Below are positions 30,412 to 38,424 of a stretch of DNA of 40,544 bases, one piece after another. The translations under genes and the position numbers were made by a program. Below the pieces are notes generated by a model. That model did not search any database. It was not told the origin of the DNA and was given only the letters and a program-made list of their open reading frames with translations. Source of the stretch: a virus; the IMG/VR virus record IMGVR_UViG_3300042560_001672, positions 1 through 40,544 of that record, one strand, 5' to 3'. Position 1 is the stretch's first letter; each line of letters starts with the position of its first letter.

Positions 30412-31849
30412 CTCGGCGCTTCTGTTGCAGCTCCTCGAAGCTGAGCAGTCCCACCAATTAAGGAACAAGGATTCTCTGTGGTATGCAGGGAACTTGCGCT
30501 TCCTACTCCATGACGCGCAGAAGATTATCTATGATGACTTCTACGCCTCAACAGACCGTGAAATTGTCATGCTCTGCGCGCGTCGTTTCGGCAAGTCGTT
30601 TCTCTCCATTATCCTGTGCCTAGAATACGCCATCAGGAACCCCAACACCATCACGCGCTTCGTGCCTCCTGAAATCACGCAGGGGTGGCAAATTGCCCTT
30701 CCCACCATGATGAAGTTGGAACAGAGCTATCCCGTGGGCCTCATTCGCTACCACAAGACTGAGAAAGCGTGGCAGGTCGGCAAAAACTCGTGGCTCTACC
30801 TTGGCGGCTTCGATTCACAGCGCGATTCACAGCGTGGCGGCGAAGCGTCTCTTATCGTGTGCGATGAGGCGGGATTCTCAGACCCAGACCAATATAACTA
30901 CACGATGCGTTCTGTTCTGAAGCCCCAGCTTTTGCACACGCGCGGTAGGCTTGTAATCCCGTCCACGCCATCGAAATACACAGACCATCCTTTCATGACA
31001 GAGACAGTTTTTGAAGCTCGCATGGCGAAGAAGCTGCACATGTACACAATTTACGATAACCCGCTCCTCGATGCTGAGCAGATAGAACAGGCGAAAGTGG
31101 ACTGCGGCGGCGAGCACACCGAAGATTGGCGCCGTGAATATTTATGTGAGACGGTGCGCTCCACATCTATGACAGTGATACCAAAATGGACTAATGACTA
31201 CGTTCGCGAGTTTGAGCCTAACCCTTACAGCTACCGCGTGCTGGTAGGGGACTTCGGCGGGACTAATGACCGCACTGTGATTCACGCACTCTCTTATGAG
31301 TTCATCACATCAGCAACCGGCATTGTGCAATTCATCGACGAAAGAGTATACGACCCCAACACATCTACAATCGAAATTGTGAAGGGCATCAAAGAGCTAC
31401 ACGACAAATGGATAAAACCCGGCAAGGCACCGGAGCAGGACCACACGGCCTACCTCGACTGTCCCGGCCAGCTACAGGTGGACCTTAACAATCAGCATAA
31501 CATGAATGTTCGCATCCCTTTTAAGGACGACTTCTTTGCTGGTGTGAACCTTATCAACATCTTTATCAATCAGAAGCGCATCGTGGTACACCCGCGTTGC
31601 ACGTTCACAGCGATGACTTTTGAGAACGCGCGATTTAATGAGCGACGCACTGACTACATTCGCTCGCCAATCCTTGGGCACTGCGACGCCATCGCCTCTG
31701 CGATTTATGGCATCCGTATGCTCTGCAAAGACCGGAACGGAAGCCCAGATCAACCGATTAACCCACAGACACAAGCCTGGTGGAACGTGAAGCCGAAGGA
31801 AGACAACCGCGCAGCGGTGGCCGCTGCAATTTTTGGAGGGAAGAAATGA
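30404..31849 (+). CDS. terL: Terminase large subunit (packaging ATPase and nuclease)
   Basis: A 481-residue protein starting with GTG overlapping the small subunit gene. Walker A CARRFGKS (58-65), Walker B LIVCDEA (150-156) and coupling motif IPSTPS (185-190) form the ATPase. The RNase H-like nuclease domain shows GDFGG with Asp283, TAYLDCPG with Asp352 and the third acidic motif GHCDAIASAIYG near 430-441. It powers DNA translocation through the portal and cuts concatemers. The packaging class (headful or cos) cannot be read from the motifs, though circular permutation would favour headful. Confidence 0.96.
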   Translation: MDDSALLLQLLEAEQSHQLRNKDSLWYAGNLRFLLHDAQKIIYDDFYASTDREIVMLCARRFGKSFLSIILCLEYAIRNPNTITRFVPPEITQGWQIALPTMMKLEQSYPVGLIRYHKTEKAWQVGKNSWLYLGGFDSQRDSQRGGEASLIVCDEAGFSDPDQYNYTMRSVLKPQLLHTRGRLVIPSTPSKYTDHPFMTETVFEARMAKKLHMYTIYDNPLLDAEQIEQAKVDCGGEHTEDWRREYLCETVRSTSMTVIPKWTNDYVREFEPNPYSYRVLVGDFGGTNDRTVIHALSYEFITSATGIVQFIDERVYDPNTSTIEIVKGIKELHDKWIKPGKAPEQDHTAYLDCPGQLQVDLNNQHNMNVRIPFKDDFFAGVNLINIFINQKRIVVHPRCTFTAMTFENARFNERRTDYIRSPILGHCDAIASAIYGIRMLCKDRNGSPDQPINPQTQAWWNVKPKEDNRAAVAAAIFGGKK

Positions 31850-32232
31850 AGATCACATTTGGCCGGATATTTGAGCAGTCACTACTAAAGGAGTCGAAGT
31901 TTCTCGAAGACGCCATGCCGTTCATCGAGTGGGTGCAGACCGCTGTGGACAACGTGGCGCGCGCGCTCACAAACAGCCTGAGCATTGCGGACAACATGGA
32001 CGCGCAGGTCCTCACTCAGTCAGTGAAGGGGCTCACGACCACGGCTTCCGTGGAGTTCAAGGCTCGCAAGGCACCCATGGCGCTTATCGTGGCGCAACAG
32101 GTGCCCACAACACCAGCTATCACGTCGTTTGCGTGGCAAGTGCTCGCAAATGGCAACGTCAAGGCAGATTTTACGTTCAGTGCGGCGCCCACAACGGGTG
32201 TGAGTGTCCGCTTTGTTGCATTTTTTGAGTGA
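31846..32232 (+). CDS. Small structural or packaging-associated protein, 128 aa
   Basis: ATGA overlap with the terminase gene and GGAGGG upstream. The N-terminal 50 residues are helical (FIEWVQTAVDNVARALTNSL). The C-terminal half is beta-rich (TTASVEFKARK, FTFSAAPTTGVSVRFVAFF). No family is recognised. Its placement between terminase and scaffold suggests a head component. Confidence 0.6.
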   Translation: MKITFGRIFEQSLLKESKFLEDAMPFIEWVQTAVDNVARALTNSLSIADNMDAQVLTQSVKGLTTTASVEFKARKAPMALIVAQQVPTTPAITSFAWQVLANGNVKADFTFSAAPTTGVSVRFVAFFE

Positions 32233-32243
32233 GGTAAGGTACT

Positions 32244-33170
32244 ATGGAAGGGAACCAAGGGACACAACCAGCAAACAGCAACCCCACCGTGACGGGCGGG
32301 CCTGAAGGCGGGACGGCGGAGCAAAAACCGGCGGCCTCTGAGCGCGTTTTGTTTAACGGGCAGGAAATGGAGATTGACTCCTTTCTGAAATCCCGAAAAC
32401 ATCGCGTGAAAGTCGACGGCAAGGAAGCCGAAGTCGATTTTGATGAGCTTGTGAAGGGCTACACTCACGGCGCTGCAGCGAACGCAAGGATGCGAGAAGC
32501 GGCAGAGGCACGAAAAGAGCTTGAGGCAGCAAGGCAAAGGGAACGCCAGATCCTCGAAAGCATGAGAAACCCCGACAGCATCTTCGAAATGGCCCAAAAG
32601 CAGGGCATCGACATCGACTCCTACATGCACGACCGCGTACTGAAAAAGATGCAGTACGAAATGATGAGCCCTGAGGAACGCGCGAGCTACGAACGCGACA
32701 GGAAACTGGAGCAGTACGAAGCACGCGACAGGAAAGAAGCCGAAGCTAGGCAGAAGGCAGAACTTGACAGGATGCGCCAGCACGCCGTCACGGAACTGGA
32801 AACAAACATCCTAAGCCACCTCGAAAAGCAGGGCGGCAATGTTTCTCCCGCTGTTGTAGGACGCGCGGTTGATGCGATGATTGCGGCGATGCAGGCCGGT
32901 CAAGAAATCAGCATCGAAGAAGCGTTCAAAAGAGCAAGCGGCTGGTTTGAAAGGGAGCGAAAGAGCATTTTTGATGCAGAAATTCGCGCCATGCTTGAGA
33001 AAGGCGAGGTTCCCAAAGAACTAGCCGAAGCCGTCAGAAAAAAGGACATGGCGGCACTGAGACGCGAGCCCCCCAAGCGCACTGCGCCGGAAGCTCAAGC
33101 CCAGAAGATGAGTCCTGAAAATAGTGTTGACGATTTCTTTAACAGTTTAGAAAAGAGGTACAAAAAATGA
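32244..33170 (+). CDS. Capsid scaffolding protein, 308 aa
   Basis: Highly charged, mostly helical protein with long Glu/Arg/Gln-rich coiled coil (about 75-180, for example EAARQRERQILESM), a Pro/Gly-rich N-terminus and a basic C-terminal end (NSLEKRYKK) as needed for binding the coat protein. Genes of this type directly before the major capsid gene are scaffolds: they guide procapsid assembly and leave before or during packaging. No protease motif is visible. Overlaps the next gene by four bases. Confidence 0.82.
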   Translation: MEGNQGTQPANSNPTVTGGPEGGTAEQKPAASERVLFNGQEMEIDSFLKSRKHRVKVDGKEAEVDFDELVKGYTHGAAANARMREAAEARKELEAARQRERQILESMRNPDSIFEMAQKQGIDIDSYMHDRVLKKMQYEMMSPEERASYERDRKLEQYEARDRKEAEARQKAELDRMRQHAVTELETNILSHLEKQGGNVSPAVVGRAVDAMIAAMQAGQEISIEEAFKRASGWFERERKSIFDAEIRAMLEKGEVPKELAEAVRKKDMAALRREPPKRTAPEAQAQKMSPENSVDDFFNSLEKRYKK

Positions 33171-33685
33171 CCGGAACTAATCCCGCTCTTACCAATACAA
33201 ACCTCGCCTATTCCATTGGGCGTCAAGTTGAGTTCGTTCTCCCCATTTCCATCGCAGCCGGTGTTCCCAGCTACGCAGGAAACGAAAAGCCCGACATTCT
33301 CGTGGAAAGAGGCCTCGCTGGCTCGCAAGTTATTCTCGCCCAGTCCAACATCAACTCGCTCCTTGGAAGCACAAACGAAGTTGTTACCGCAACAGCTTTT
33401 GAGTCCACTTCGATGGCAGCAAACGACACACTCGGATTCGTTCTCGACTGTGACGGCCAGATTGACCGCGTTGATCACATCGAAGTCCTTTCGGACATCG
33501 GCACAACTGGCGCTATTCCCGGCCTCGGATTCGGTTCTACTGCACTCGCTTCTGGCGCGTTCACAAACCCCGAAATTATGGTAACAGCTTCCGGCAACGT
33601 GGCAGGCCGCGTGATTTTGACGAACATTACAGCAACAGGAACCAATGGACGCGCTGTGATTAAATTCCGCGCTCTGTTGAAGTAA
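33167..33685 (+). CDS. Candidate head decoration protein, 172 aa
   Basis: ATGA overlap with the scaffold gene. Beta-rich, Thr/Ala/Gly-rich soluble protein with strands such as GRQVEFVLPISIA and NVAGRVILTNITATG. Its place between scaffold and major capsid genes resembles decoration or minor head proteins. Family not recognised. Confidence 0.6.
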   Translation: MTGTNPALTNTNLAYSIGRQVEFVLPISIAAGVPSYAGNEKPDILVERGLAGSQVILAQSNINSLLGSTNEVVTATAFESTSMAANDTLGFVLDCDGQIDRVDHIEVLSDIGTTGAIPGLGFGSTALASGAFTNPEIMVTASGNVAGRVILTNITATGTNGRAVIKFRALLK

Positions 33686-33696
33686 TTCAAACATAA

Positions 33697-33714
33697 ATAA
33701 GAAAGGATTCTTAT
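33697..33714 (+). promoter_or_regulatory. Perfect hairpin displaying the major capsid SD in its loop
   Basis: ATAAGAA (33697-33703) and TTCTTAT (33708-33714) form a perfect 7-bp stem around the tetraloop AGGA, which is the ribosome site of the capsid gene eight bases before its ATG. The stem may hold the site accessible or act as a binding site. Confidence 0.5.
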
Positions 33715-33715
33715 C

Positions 33716-35059
33716 ATGGCTTCAGTAACTAACAATCAGGTAATGGACATTTTTAAGAAAGTCTACGGCAAAGCAAACGACCTTCGTCCCAAGGGCGACA
33801 TTGTTGACGAGCTTTTTGCTTTCGAAGAAGGCAAACTTGTTGGCGACAAATATGTCGAAGACTTCGTGTTGGGCGACTCTGTTGGCCTCACATGGGCAGG
33901 CAGCTCGCAGGACGCTTTCGCAATTGAGCCCGCTGTTGCCGGTTCTGTGAAACAAACCGAAATTCAACCTTCGCAAACCGTTCTCTCTGACGTCCTTTCT
34001 TGGGGCTTCATGAGCCGTTCGGCTTCTGGCGACGAAGCAAGTTTTTTCGAAGGTACCCGATTCGTAATGAAGAACCACATTTCTTCTCACAATGGCCTTG
34101 TCACACTTGCAAAACTTTACGGCCAATCTTCCGAAGGCCTCGGAACTGTTTCTTACGCAGCGAGCGGAACCGTTTACCGCGGTGCCACTTACAGCGGCGC
34201 GGGAACTGTTGCCCTCACGAAGAAAGACGGCACAACCATCTCCTTCACAAACGGCGTGAACACCACGGCAAAGGCCATCCTCATGGCTCCTGGTCAGTTT
34301 GCTGCAGGCCACTGGGTTGGAAAGAAAGGCCTGAAAATCGAACAAATCGTAGCTTCTACTGGCGCTGTTGCAGCCTCCGGCTCGCTTGTCGGTTGGGACG
34401 CTCGCTTGGGCTACATCCTCGTGGACTTCACTCCCGTAGTGGCTTCCGCTGTTGGCTCGCACTACATCGCTCCCAAGGGTTGGGCAGCCGGAAAGTGCAT
34501 GGTCGGCATGCACAAGATCATCACGAACACTGGAACGCTGTTCGGAATTAACGCAGCCGACGAGCCCCTGTGGTCCGGTAACGTCATCGACCTTGGACAG
34601 AAGAAGTTCAACCTCAAGGCAGTTCACGAAGGTGTTGCCGATGCAGTGAACGCCGGCGGACTTGATGAGCCCCTCGACATCATCGTGTCGCCACGTTGCT
34701 TCGGACAAATGGCTTCTGACGAAGCTGCATTCCGCAAGTATGACGCAAGCTACAAGAGCAAGGCAGAGAACGGCTTTGAAGCCATCGAGTACTACGCTGC
34801 AAACGGTGTGAACCGCATTCACAGCTCCTCGAAGGTCAAAGAAGGCGACGTGTTCGGCTTCGTCCGTGGACACACCCGCTGTTCTGGCTCGCAGCTTCCT
34901 TCGTTCCGCGTTCGCGGCATGAACATGGACATCATCAGCCCTCTCCAAGATCAAGCTGGCTTTGTAATCCGCTCGTTCTCGGATCAGTATGTGATGTGCC
35001 GTCAGCCTGCTAAGCAGATTCTGTGGCGCAATGGCAACCCCGATGGAATCGACTACTAA
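33716..35059 (+). CDS. Major capsid protein (HK97-fold coat), 447 aa
   Basis: The coding sequence has the strongest apparent codon bias in the window (pyrimidine-rich third positions, few rare codons), typical of the most expressed virion gene. It follows the scaffold and is followed by an intrinsic terminator. The N-terminal 115 residues are helical and charged (E-loop region with DSVGLTWAGSSQDAF); the C-terminal part includes LDIIVSPRCFGQM and EAIEYYAANGVNRIHSSSKV, typical of the P-domain helix and strands of HK97-fold coats. A beta-rich insertion (about 140-275) could be an extra surface domain. No cleavage site was identified. Confidence 0.85.
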   Translation: MASVTNNQVMDIFKKVYGKANDLRPKGDIVDELFAFEEGKLVGDKYVEDFVLGDSVGLTWAGSSQDAFAIEPAVAGSVKQTEIQPSQTVLSDVLSWGFMSRSASGDEASFFEGTRFVMKNHISSHNGLVTLAKLYGQSSEGLGTVSYAASGTVYRGATYSGAGTVALTKKDGTTISFTNGVNTTAKAILMAPGQFAAGHWVGKKGLKIEQIVASTGAVAASGSLVGWDARLGYILVDFTPVVASAVGSHYIAPKGWAAGKCMVGMHKIITNTGTLFGINAADEPLWSGNVIDLGQKKFNLKAVHEGVADAVNAGGLDEPLDIIVSPRCFGQMASDEAAFRKYDASYKSKAENGFEAIEYYAANGVNRIHSSSKVKEGDVFGFVRGHTRCSGSQLPSFRVRGMNMDIISPLQDQAGFVIRSFSDQYVMCRQPAKQILWRNGNPDGIDY

Positions 35060-35088
35060 GAGTAGTTGTTCAACGGGCGCAACAACAA

Positions 35089-35118
35089 CTCGGTAGGGCA
35101 CAACCCTATCGGGTTTTT
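35089..35118 (+). terminator. Intrinsic terminator behind the major capsid gene
   Basis: CTCGGTAGGG pairs with CCCTATCGGG (ten pairs, two G-U) around a CACAA loop, followed by TTTTT. A weaker hairpin, GTTGTT/AACAAC (35065-35086), precedes it. It probably terminates part of the transcripts and sets the high ratio of coat to downstream proteins. Confidence 0.85.
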
Positions 35119-35135
35119 GCTTAAGGAGCAAGAAT

Positions 35136-35402
35136 ATGAATAACGCAGCGGACCTCGCACAATTCGGACTCGTAGCCGAAAAGTTCAATGTGGCCCTGTC
35201 AGACAACACGGCGGCTACAATCTGCGCCATTCCTTCCGGCAAGCGTTGCCGTGGTATGGTCGTGGCCAAGTTCATCGGCGCAAGCGGTGTCACAATTGAA
35301 TCTCTCAATTGGAGCATTGCAAGCGGTTCGATGGTTGTTACTCCTCAAATGACCAACAATGGAAGCGGCAACGCCGAAATCCTGGTACTCTTTGCACGAT
35401 GA
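35136..35402 (+). CDS. Small beta-rich structural protein, 88 aa
   Basis: AAGGAGCAAGAAT precedes the ATG, directly after the capsid terminator. Eighty-eight residues with a single beta-sandwich-like pattern (GMVVAKFIGASGVTIESLNW, ending EILVLFAR). It is probably a small head or decoration component by location; family not recognised. Confidence 0.6.
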   Translation: MNNAADLAQFGLVAEKFNVALSDNTAATICAIPSGKRCRGMVVAKFIGASGVTIESLNWSIASGSMVVTPQMTNNGSGNAEILVLFAR

Positions 35403-35410
35403 GGTAATCC

Positions 35411-36187
35411 ATGTCAGTTCAAGTAACATTCCAAGGCGTGACATACACGGTGCCGGAAGAGGACGATTCGGGCTGGCAGGACTTGACCTCTTATTTAGTG
35501 GCCCTCTCTGCCGCAGCCGTGGGAACTGTTGACTCAAAATCGTACCGCGTGGCAACAGCCACCCCCGCAGCCGTGAGTGCATCCGACGACTACGCTGTTG
35601 GCATCAACTACAGCGGTGCAGCGGTTGTGAATCTGCCAGCCGGTAGCACAGGCAAAATTGTGGTGATTTACGACGCCAGCGGCAACGCGGCGAACAATCC
35701 CATCACAGTGAACGGCAACGGGGGCCAGCAAATAAACGGTCGCAGTAATTATGTGATTAACACGAACTACGGCGCTGTGCAGCTCCAATTCGGAACATCC
35801 GATTGGAAGGTGCTTTCATCGCGCGATGTGACGCACGAACAGAACGCCACAAACCTTTCCGTGGTTGACTTGGCGCCCACTGCCACTAACACGGGCGTCG
35901 ATGTGGCGGACGGCGAAAGCTGCACGCTCACATTCTTGGGCAACACATGCCGGTTCCTCATCGAAGCGGACACGACATCTTTGGAGTGCGCGTGCTCTGC
36001 AGGAAACAACGCCGTGGACTGTTTGTGGGACACAGATAATCTGTTCCTACCATCTGACGCGGGGACGGGCATCGCTGTGACAAAATCGGGCCAAACTGTT
36101 ACAATCAAGAACAGGCTAGGCAATTCTGCCGACTTCTTTATAAAAGTCTTGGTGGGCCAAGTGTCCGCCGCAACGGATTGGAGCTAA
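35411..36187 (+). CDS. Head-associated appendage / decoration candidate, 258 aa
   Basis: ATG with GATGAGG upstream. After a short N-terminal acidic segment (VPEEDDSGWQDL), residues about 60-135 (DDYAVGINYSGAAVVNLPAG, then GKIVVIYDASGNAANNPITV) match a beta module often found in phage head fibres or appendages. The C-terminal 110 residues form another beta domain with four Cys. No enzyme motif. Function in the virion surface is inferred. Confidence 0.6.
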   Translation: MSVQVTFQGVTYTVPEEDDSGWQDLTSYLVALSAAAVGTVDSKSYRVATATPAAVSASDDYAVGINYSGAAVVNLPAGSTGKIVVIYDASGNAANNPITVNGNGGQQINGRSNYVINTNYGAVQLQFGTSDWKVLSSRDVTHEQNATNLSVVDLAPTATNTGVDVADGESCTLTFLGNTCRFLIEADTTSLECACSAGNNAVDCLWDTDNLFLPSDAGTGIAVTKSGQTVTIKNRLGNSADFFIKVLVGQVSAATDWS

Positions 36188-36189
36188 TT

Positions 36190-36552
36190 ATGGAAAACAT
36201 GGATATGAAACGCGCGGCACTTGAAGAACTTCGTAAGAAAATCGCAAAACTTGAGCTTGAAATGGAGATGGCCGACGAAGTGTCCCCAGAAGGCGACATG
36301 GAAGCCAGCGTCATGCCTGAGTCTGAAGCCGAGCCCACAATGGAAGGCGAAGACGGCGAAAAAGGCGTGAGCATCGAAATGGAAATGGAAAGCGAAAACC
36401 CTGAAGCCGCCAAGGGAATGGAAGACCTTTATTCTCGTATGGCTTCTGAGTTCTCGGCTATGCCAGCTTCTCGCCAAGCTGCAGGTTCCAAGAAAAGCTT
36501 TTTCGGTGGCGCACCCAAGGCCATGCCCTTTGGAAAAAAAGCTCGCAAATAA
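36190..36552 (+). CDS. Acidic Met/Glu-rich protein, 120 aa
   Basis: ATG at 36190 with GGAG six bases upstream; an in-frame TTG lies slightly earlier. The N-terminal 30 residues are a charged helix (LEELRKKIAKLELEMEMAD), the middle is low-complexity Glu/Met/Ser-rich, and the end is basic with FGGAPKAMPFGKKARK. It looks intrinsically disordered. Role unknown; located between head proteins and the connector. Confidence 0.55.
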   Translation: MENMDMKRAALEELRKKIAKLELEMEMADEVSPEGDMEASVMPESEAEPTMEGEDGEKGVSIEMEMESENPEAAKGMEDLYSRMASEFSAMPASRQAAGSKKSFFGGAPKAMPFGKKARK

Positions 36553-36561
36553 GGAGGGGCC

Positions 36562-37485
36562 ATGCGTACCTCTGAGTTCCTTACATCAGTGAGGCGGGCT
36601 CTTGGCGCGCCTAACTACCAAGCGCGTTTTTCTGCTACGGACGTTCTCGAAATCGCGAGCGGCCAGCAAGTTGACTTTGTAGTGCCTGAGATTCGGGCGC
36701 TACGTCGTGACTTCCTTCTCGCCTATCAGGACTTCTCACTCCTGACCGGAGAGGACACAATCGAAATTCCTGAGCGTGCAGCGGGCCGCGGCATCAGGGA
36801 CCTTTGGTTTACCGATGTGGCTAACCCTGGCATTGCAGACTTTCGCAAGCTCCAGTATCGCGACCTTTCCGAAATCCCATCCGTGGGTGGCACGGGCGAC
36901 ACTAGCGCGTACTATTTCTACGCCGATGACCTTAAGCTCTACCCTGCAGTGCCGCGCGCATCGACGGTGCGCTTGCATTATCTGTCCAGACCCGGAAACC
37001 TCGTAGAATCGTCTAGGACAGCGACAATCACAGGAATAGGAACGGACACCTTAACCGTGGACGCAGCGCCGTCTAACATCCAATTAGGCAGCAAAATAGA
37101 CGTGGTCAAAGTTTCGGGCTCTTTCAAAACGCTCGCACTCGACCAAACCGTGACCGCGCGCGCTTCCAACAGCGTGACGGTGGCTGGTGTGGACTTCAGC
37201 ACGATGAAAATTAGCGTGGGTGACATCGTGAGCTTGTCTCGTGAAACTTCGGTTGTGCAGCTCCCTGAAGACGCGCACGGCGTGCTGGTGTGGGCGACGG
37301 CCAATGAGATGGCCGCGGCTCTTGGCATTCAGGACCTCATCGACCAGACTGCGAAACAGCTTGAAGGCACCCTCAACGGGATGCGGCAAGCGTTCCTCCC
37401 TCGCACCGAAGACCCTCAAGTGATCATCAACCCCGACTCACTCTATCGGAGCGGCTACAACAGATTTAGCGCACTTTTGAGGTGA
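36562..37485 (+). CDS. Head-tail connector / adaptor protein, 307 aa
   Basis: AAGGAGGGG precedes the ATG. The N-terminal helical part (TSEFLTSVRRALGAP, then VVPEIRALRRDFLLAYQDFS) and the repeating beta region that follows fit adaptor proteins that bind the portal ring in short-tailed phages (P22 gp4 / T7 gp11-type role). The segment RTATITGIGTDTLTVDAAPS (about 154-173) begins a beta module similar in style to those in the hub protein. Position upstream of the hub gene supports the call. Confidence 0.65.
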   Translation: MRTSEFLTSVRRALGAPNYQARFSATDVLEIASGQQVDFVVPEIRALRRDFLLAYQDFSLLTGEDTIEIPERAAGRGIRDLWFTDVANPGIADFRKLQYRDLSEIPSVGGTGDTSAYYFYADDLKLYPAVPRASTVRLHYLSRPGNLVESSRTATITGIGTDTLTVDAAPSNIQLGSKIDVVKVSGSFKTLALDQTVTARASNSVTVAGVDFSTMKISVGDIVSLSRETSVVQLPEDAHGVLVWATANEMAAALGIQDLIDQTAKQLEGTLNGMRQAFLPRTEDPQVIINPDSLYRSGYNRFSALLR

Positions 37486-37488
37486 TAC

Positions 37489-38424
37489 ATGCCCAGTTTT
37501 AGTTTTGAGGACTTCAAAAAAGCACTTCAGCGCAGGCCTATCCCATCGGCATGGAGCGGGGAACTGCCGCCACTCGAAGAGATGGTGCCATGGGCGGACC
37601 CCGTGAAACGCGGTGTTGCAAGCCCTGAGATGATGGCAGAGCAGGGCCAGCGTGATGAGCTTATGCAGAATGCGGAGTTTCGGCCAGCGAACGCAAGAGA
37701 AAGAAAGCTAGCAAGACTTGCTAAAATGGTTGAGAGAAGCCCTTATTCCTCTGATAGAATCGCAGCAATGCCAAGAGAAGTTAGCGACAAAGCCCTTAAA
37801 AAAATACACAAGGAATACAAACCTGAAGAATGGACAAACCAAGTGGAGGGGTTGGTATCGGGTGGCTCAAAAGAAGATGTCTGGGGCCCCGGGCCGGTTT
37901 TGGATAAAGTTTTAGGCAACCTACACAATGAAAGAATGAAAGACTTCGCCGAAGCGGGGTATGCAAACGCATCGCCATATAGAACCGGGATGATGGGGAC
38001 ATTAACGTGGCAAAATATGAACAAAGTCGCATCAAAGCCCAAGCCAGATTTTGTTTATCACTCGACATCAGAGAGCAACATACCTAGCATTGCAGAAAAA
38101 GGCCTTCTTTCTGCAAAAGAAGCAGAGAGAAAATCAAATTTTATGAGAGAAACAGGGCCGCAATTTCCAGAACAGCAAGACAAAGTGTTTTTCTCAGAAA
38201 CACCAAACACAATAGAAAAACTACTAGGAAAAGAAAAAGTCACAGCTAAAACGTTGCGGAAAAGATACACGGATGACCTGAACCCCGATATGCACCAGGA
38301 CGAGGAGGGCTCTGCATGGTACCAAACCCGCAAGCCGGTTCCTCCCACGGCTCTTGAGATAGAAGCAGCACCCGGCGTATGGGAACCTCTCATCGAATAC
38401 ATGAAAAAACGAGGCGGAAAATGA
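37489..38424 (+). CDS. Mosaic protein with ADP-ribosyltransferase-like C-terminal region, 311 aa
   Basis: Three bases after the connector gene. Residues 1-70 have the codon use and composition of neighbouring virion genes. From about residue 70 to 260 the DNA (37690-38265) turns AT-rich with many AGA codons, and the last 50 residues are GC-rich again. Residues 188-209 (FVYHSTSESNIPSIAEKGLL) match the first motif of ART/KptA-type folds with His191. VFFSETP (233-239) fits the second strand and TALEIEA (287-293) with Glu290 or Glu292 may supply the acidic residue. It may be a virion-associated enzyme delivered to the host, like ARTs of other phages. Catalysis is not shown and the triad is partly uncertain. 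Confidence 0.6.
   Translation: MPSFSFEDFKKALQRRPIPSAWSGELPPLEEMVPWADPVKRGVASPEMMAEQGQRDELMQNAEFRPANARERKLARLAKMVERSPYSSDRIAAMPREVSDKALKKIHKEYKPEEWTNQVEGLVSGGSKEDVWGPGPVLDKVLGNLHNERMKDFAEAGYANASPYRTGMMGTLTWQNMNKVASKPKPDFVYHSTSESNIPSIAEKGLLSAKEAERKSNFMRETGPQFPEQQDKVFFSETPNTIEKLLGKEKVTAKTLRKRYTDDLNPDMHQDEEGSAWYQTRKPVPPTALEIEAAPGVWEPLIEYMKKRGGK

Noticed and set aside
33722-35317. Antisense frame of 531 codons across the major capsid gene
   Set aside because: It is the mirror of a strongly codon-biased gene, has Cys/His/Arg-rich composition, crosses the terminator and shows no domain.
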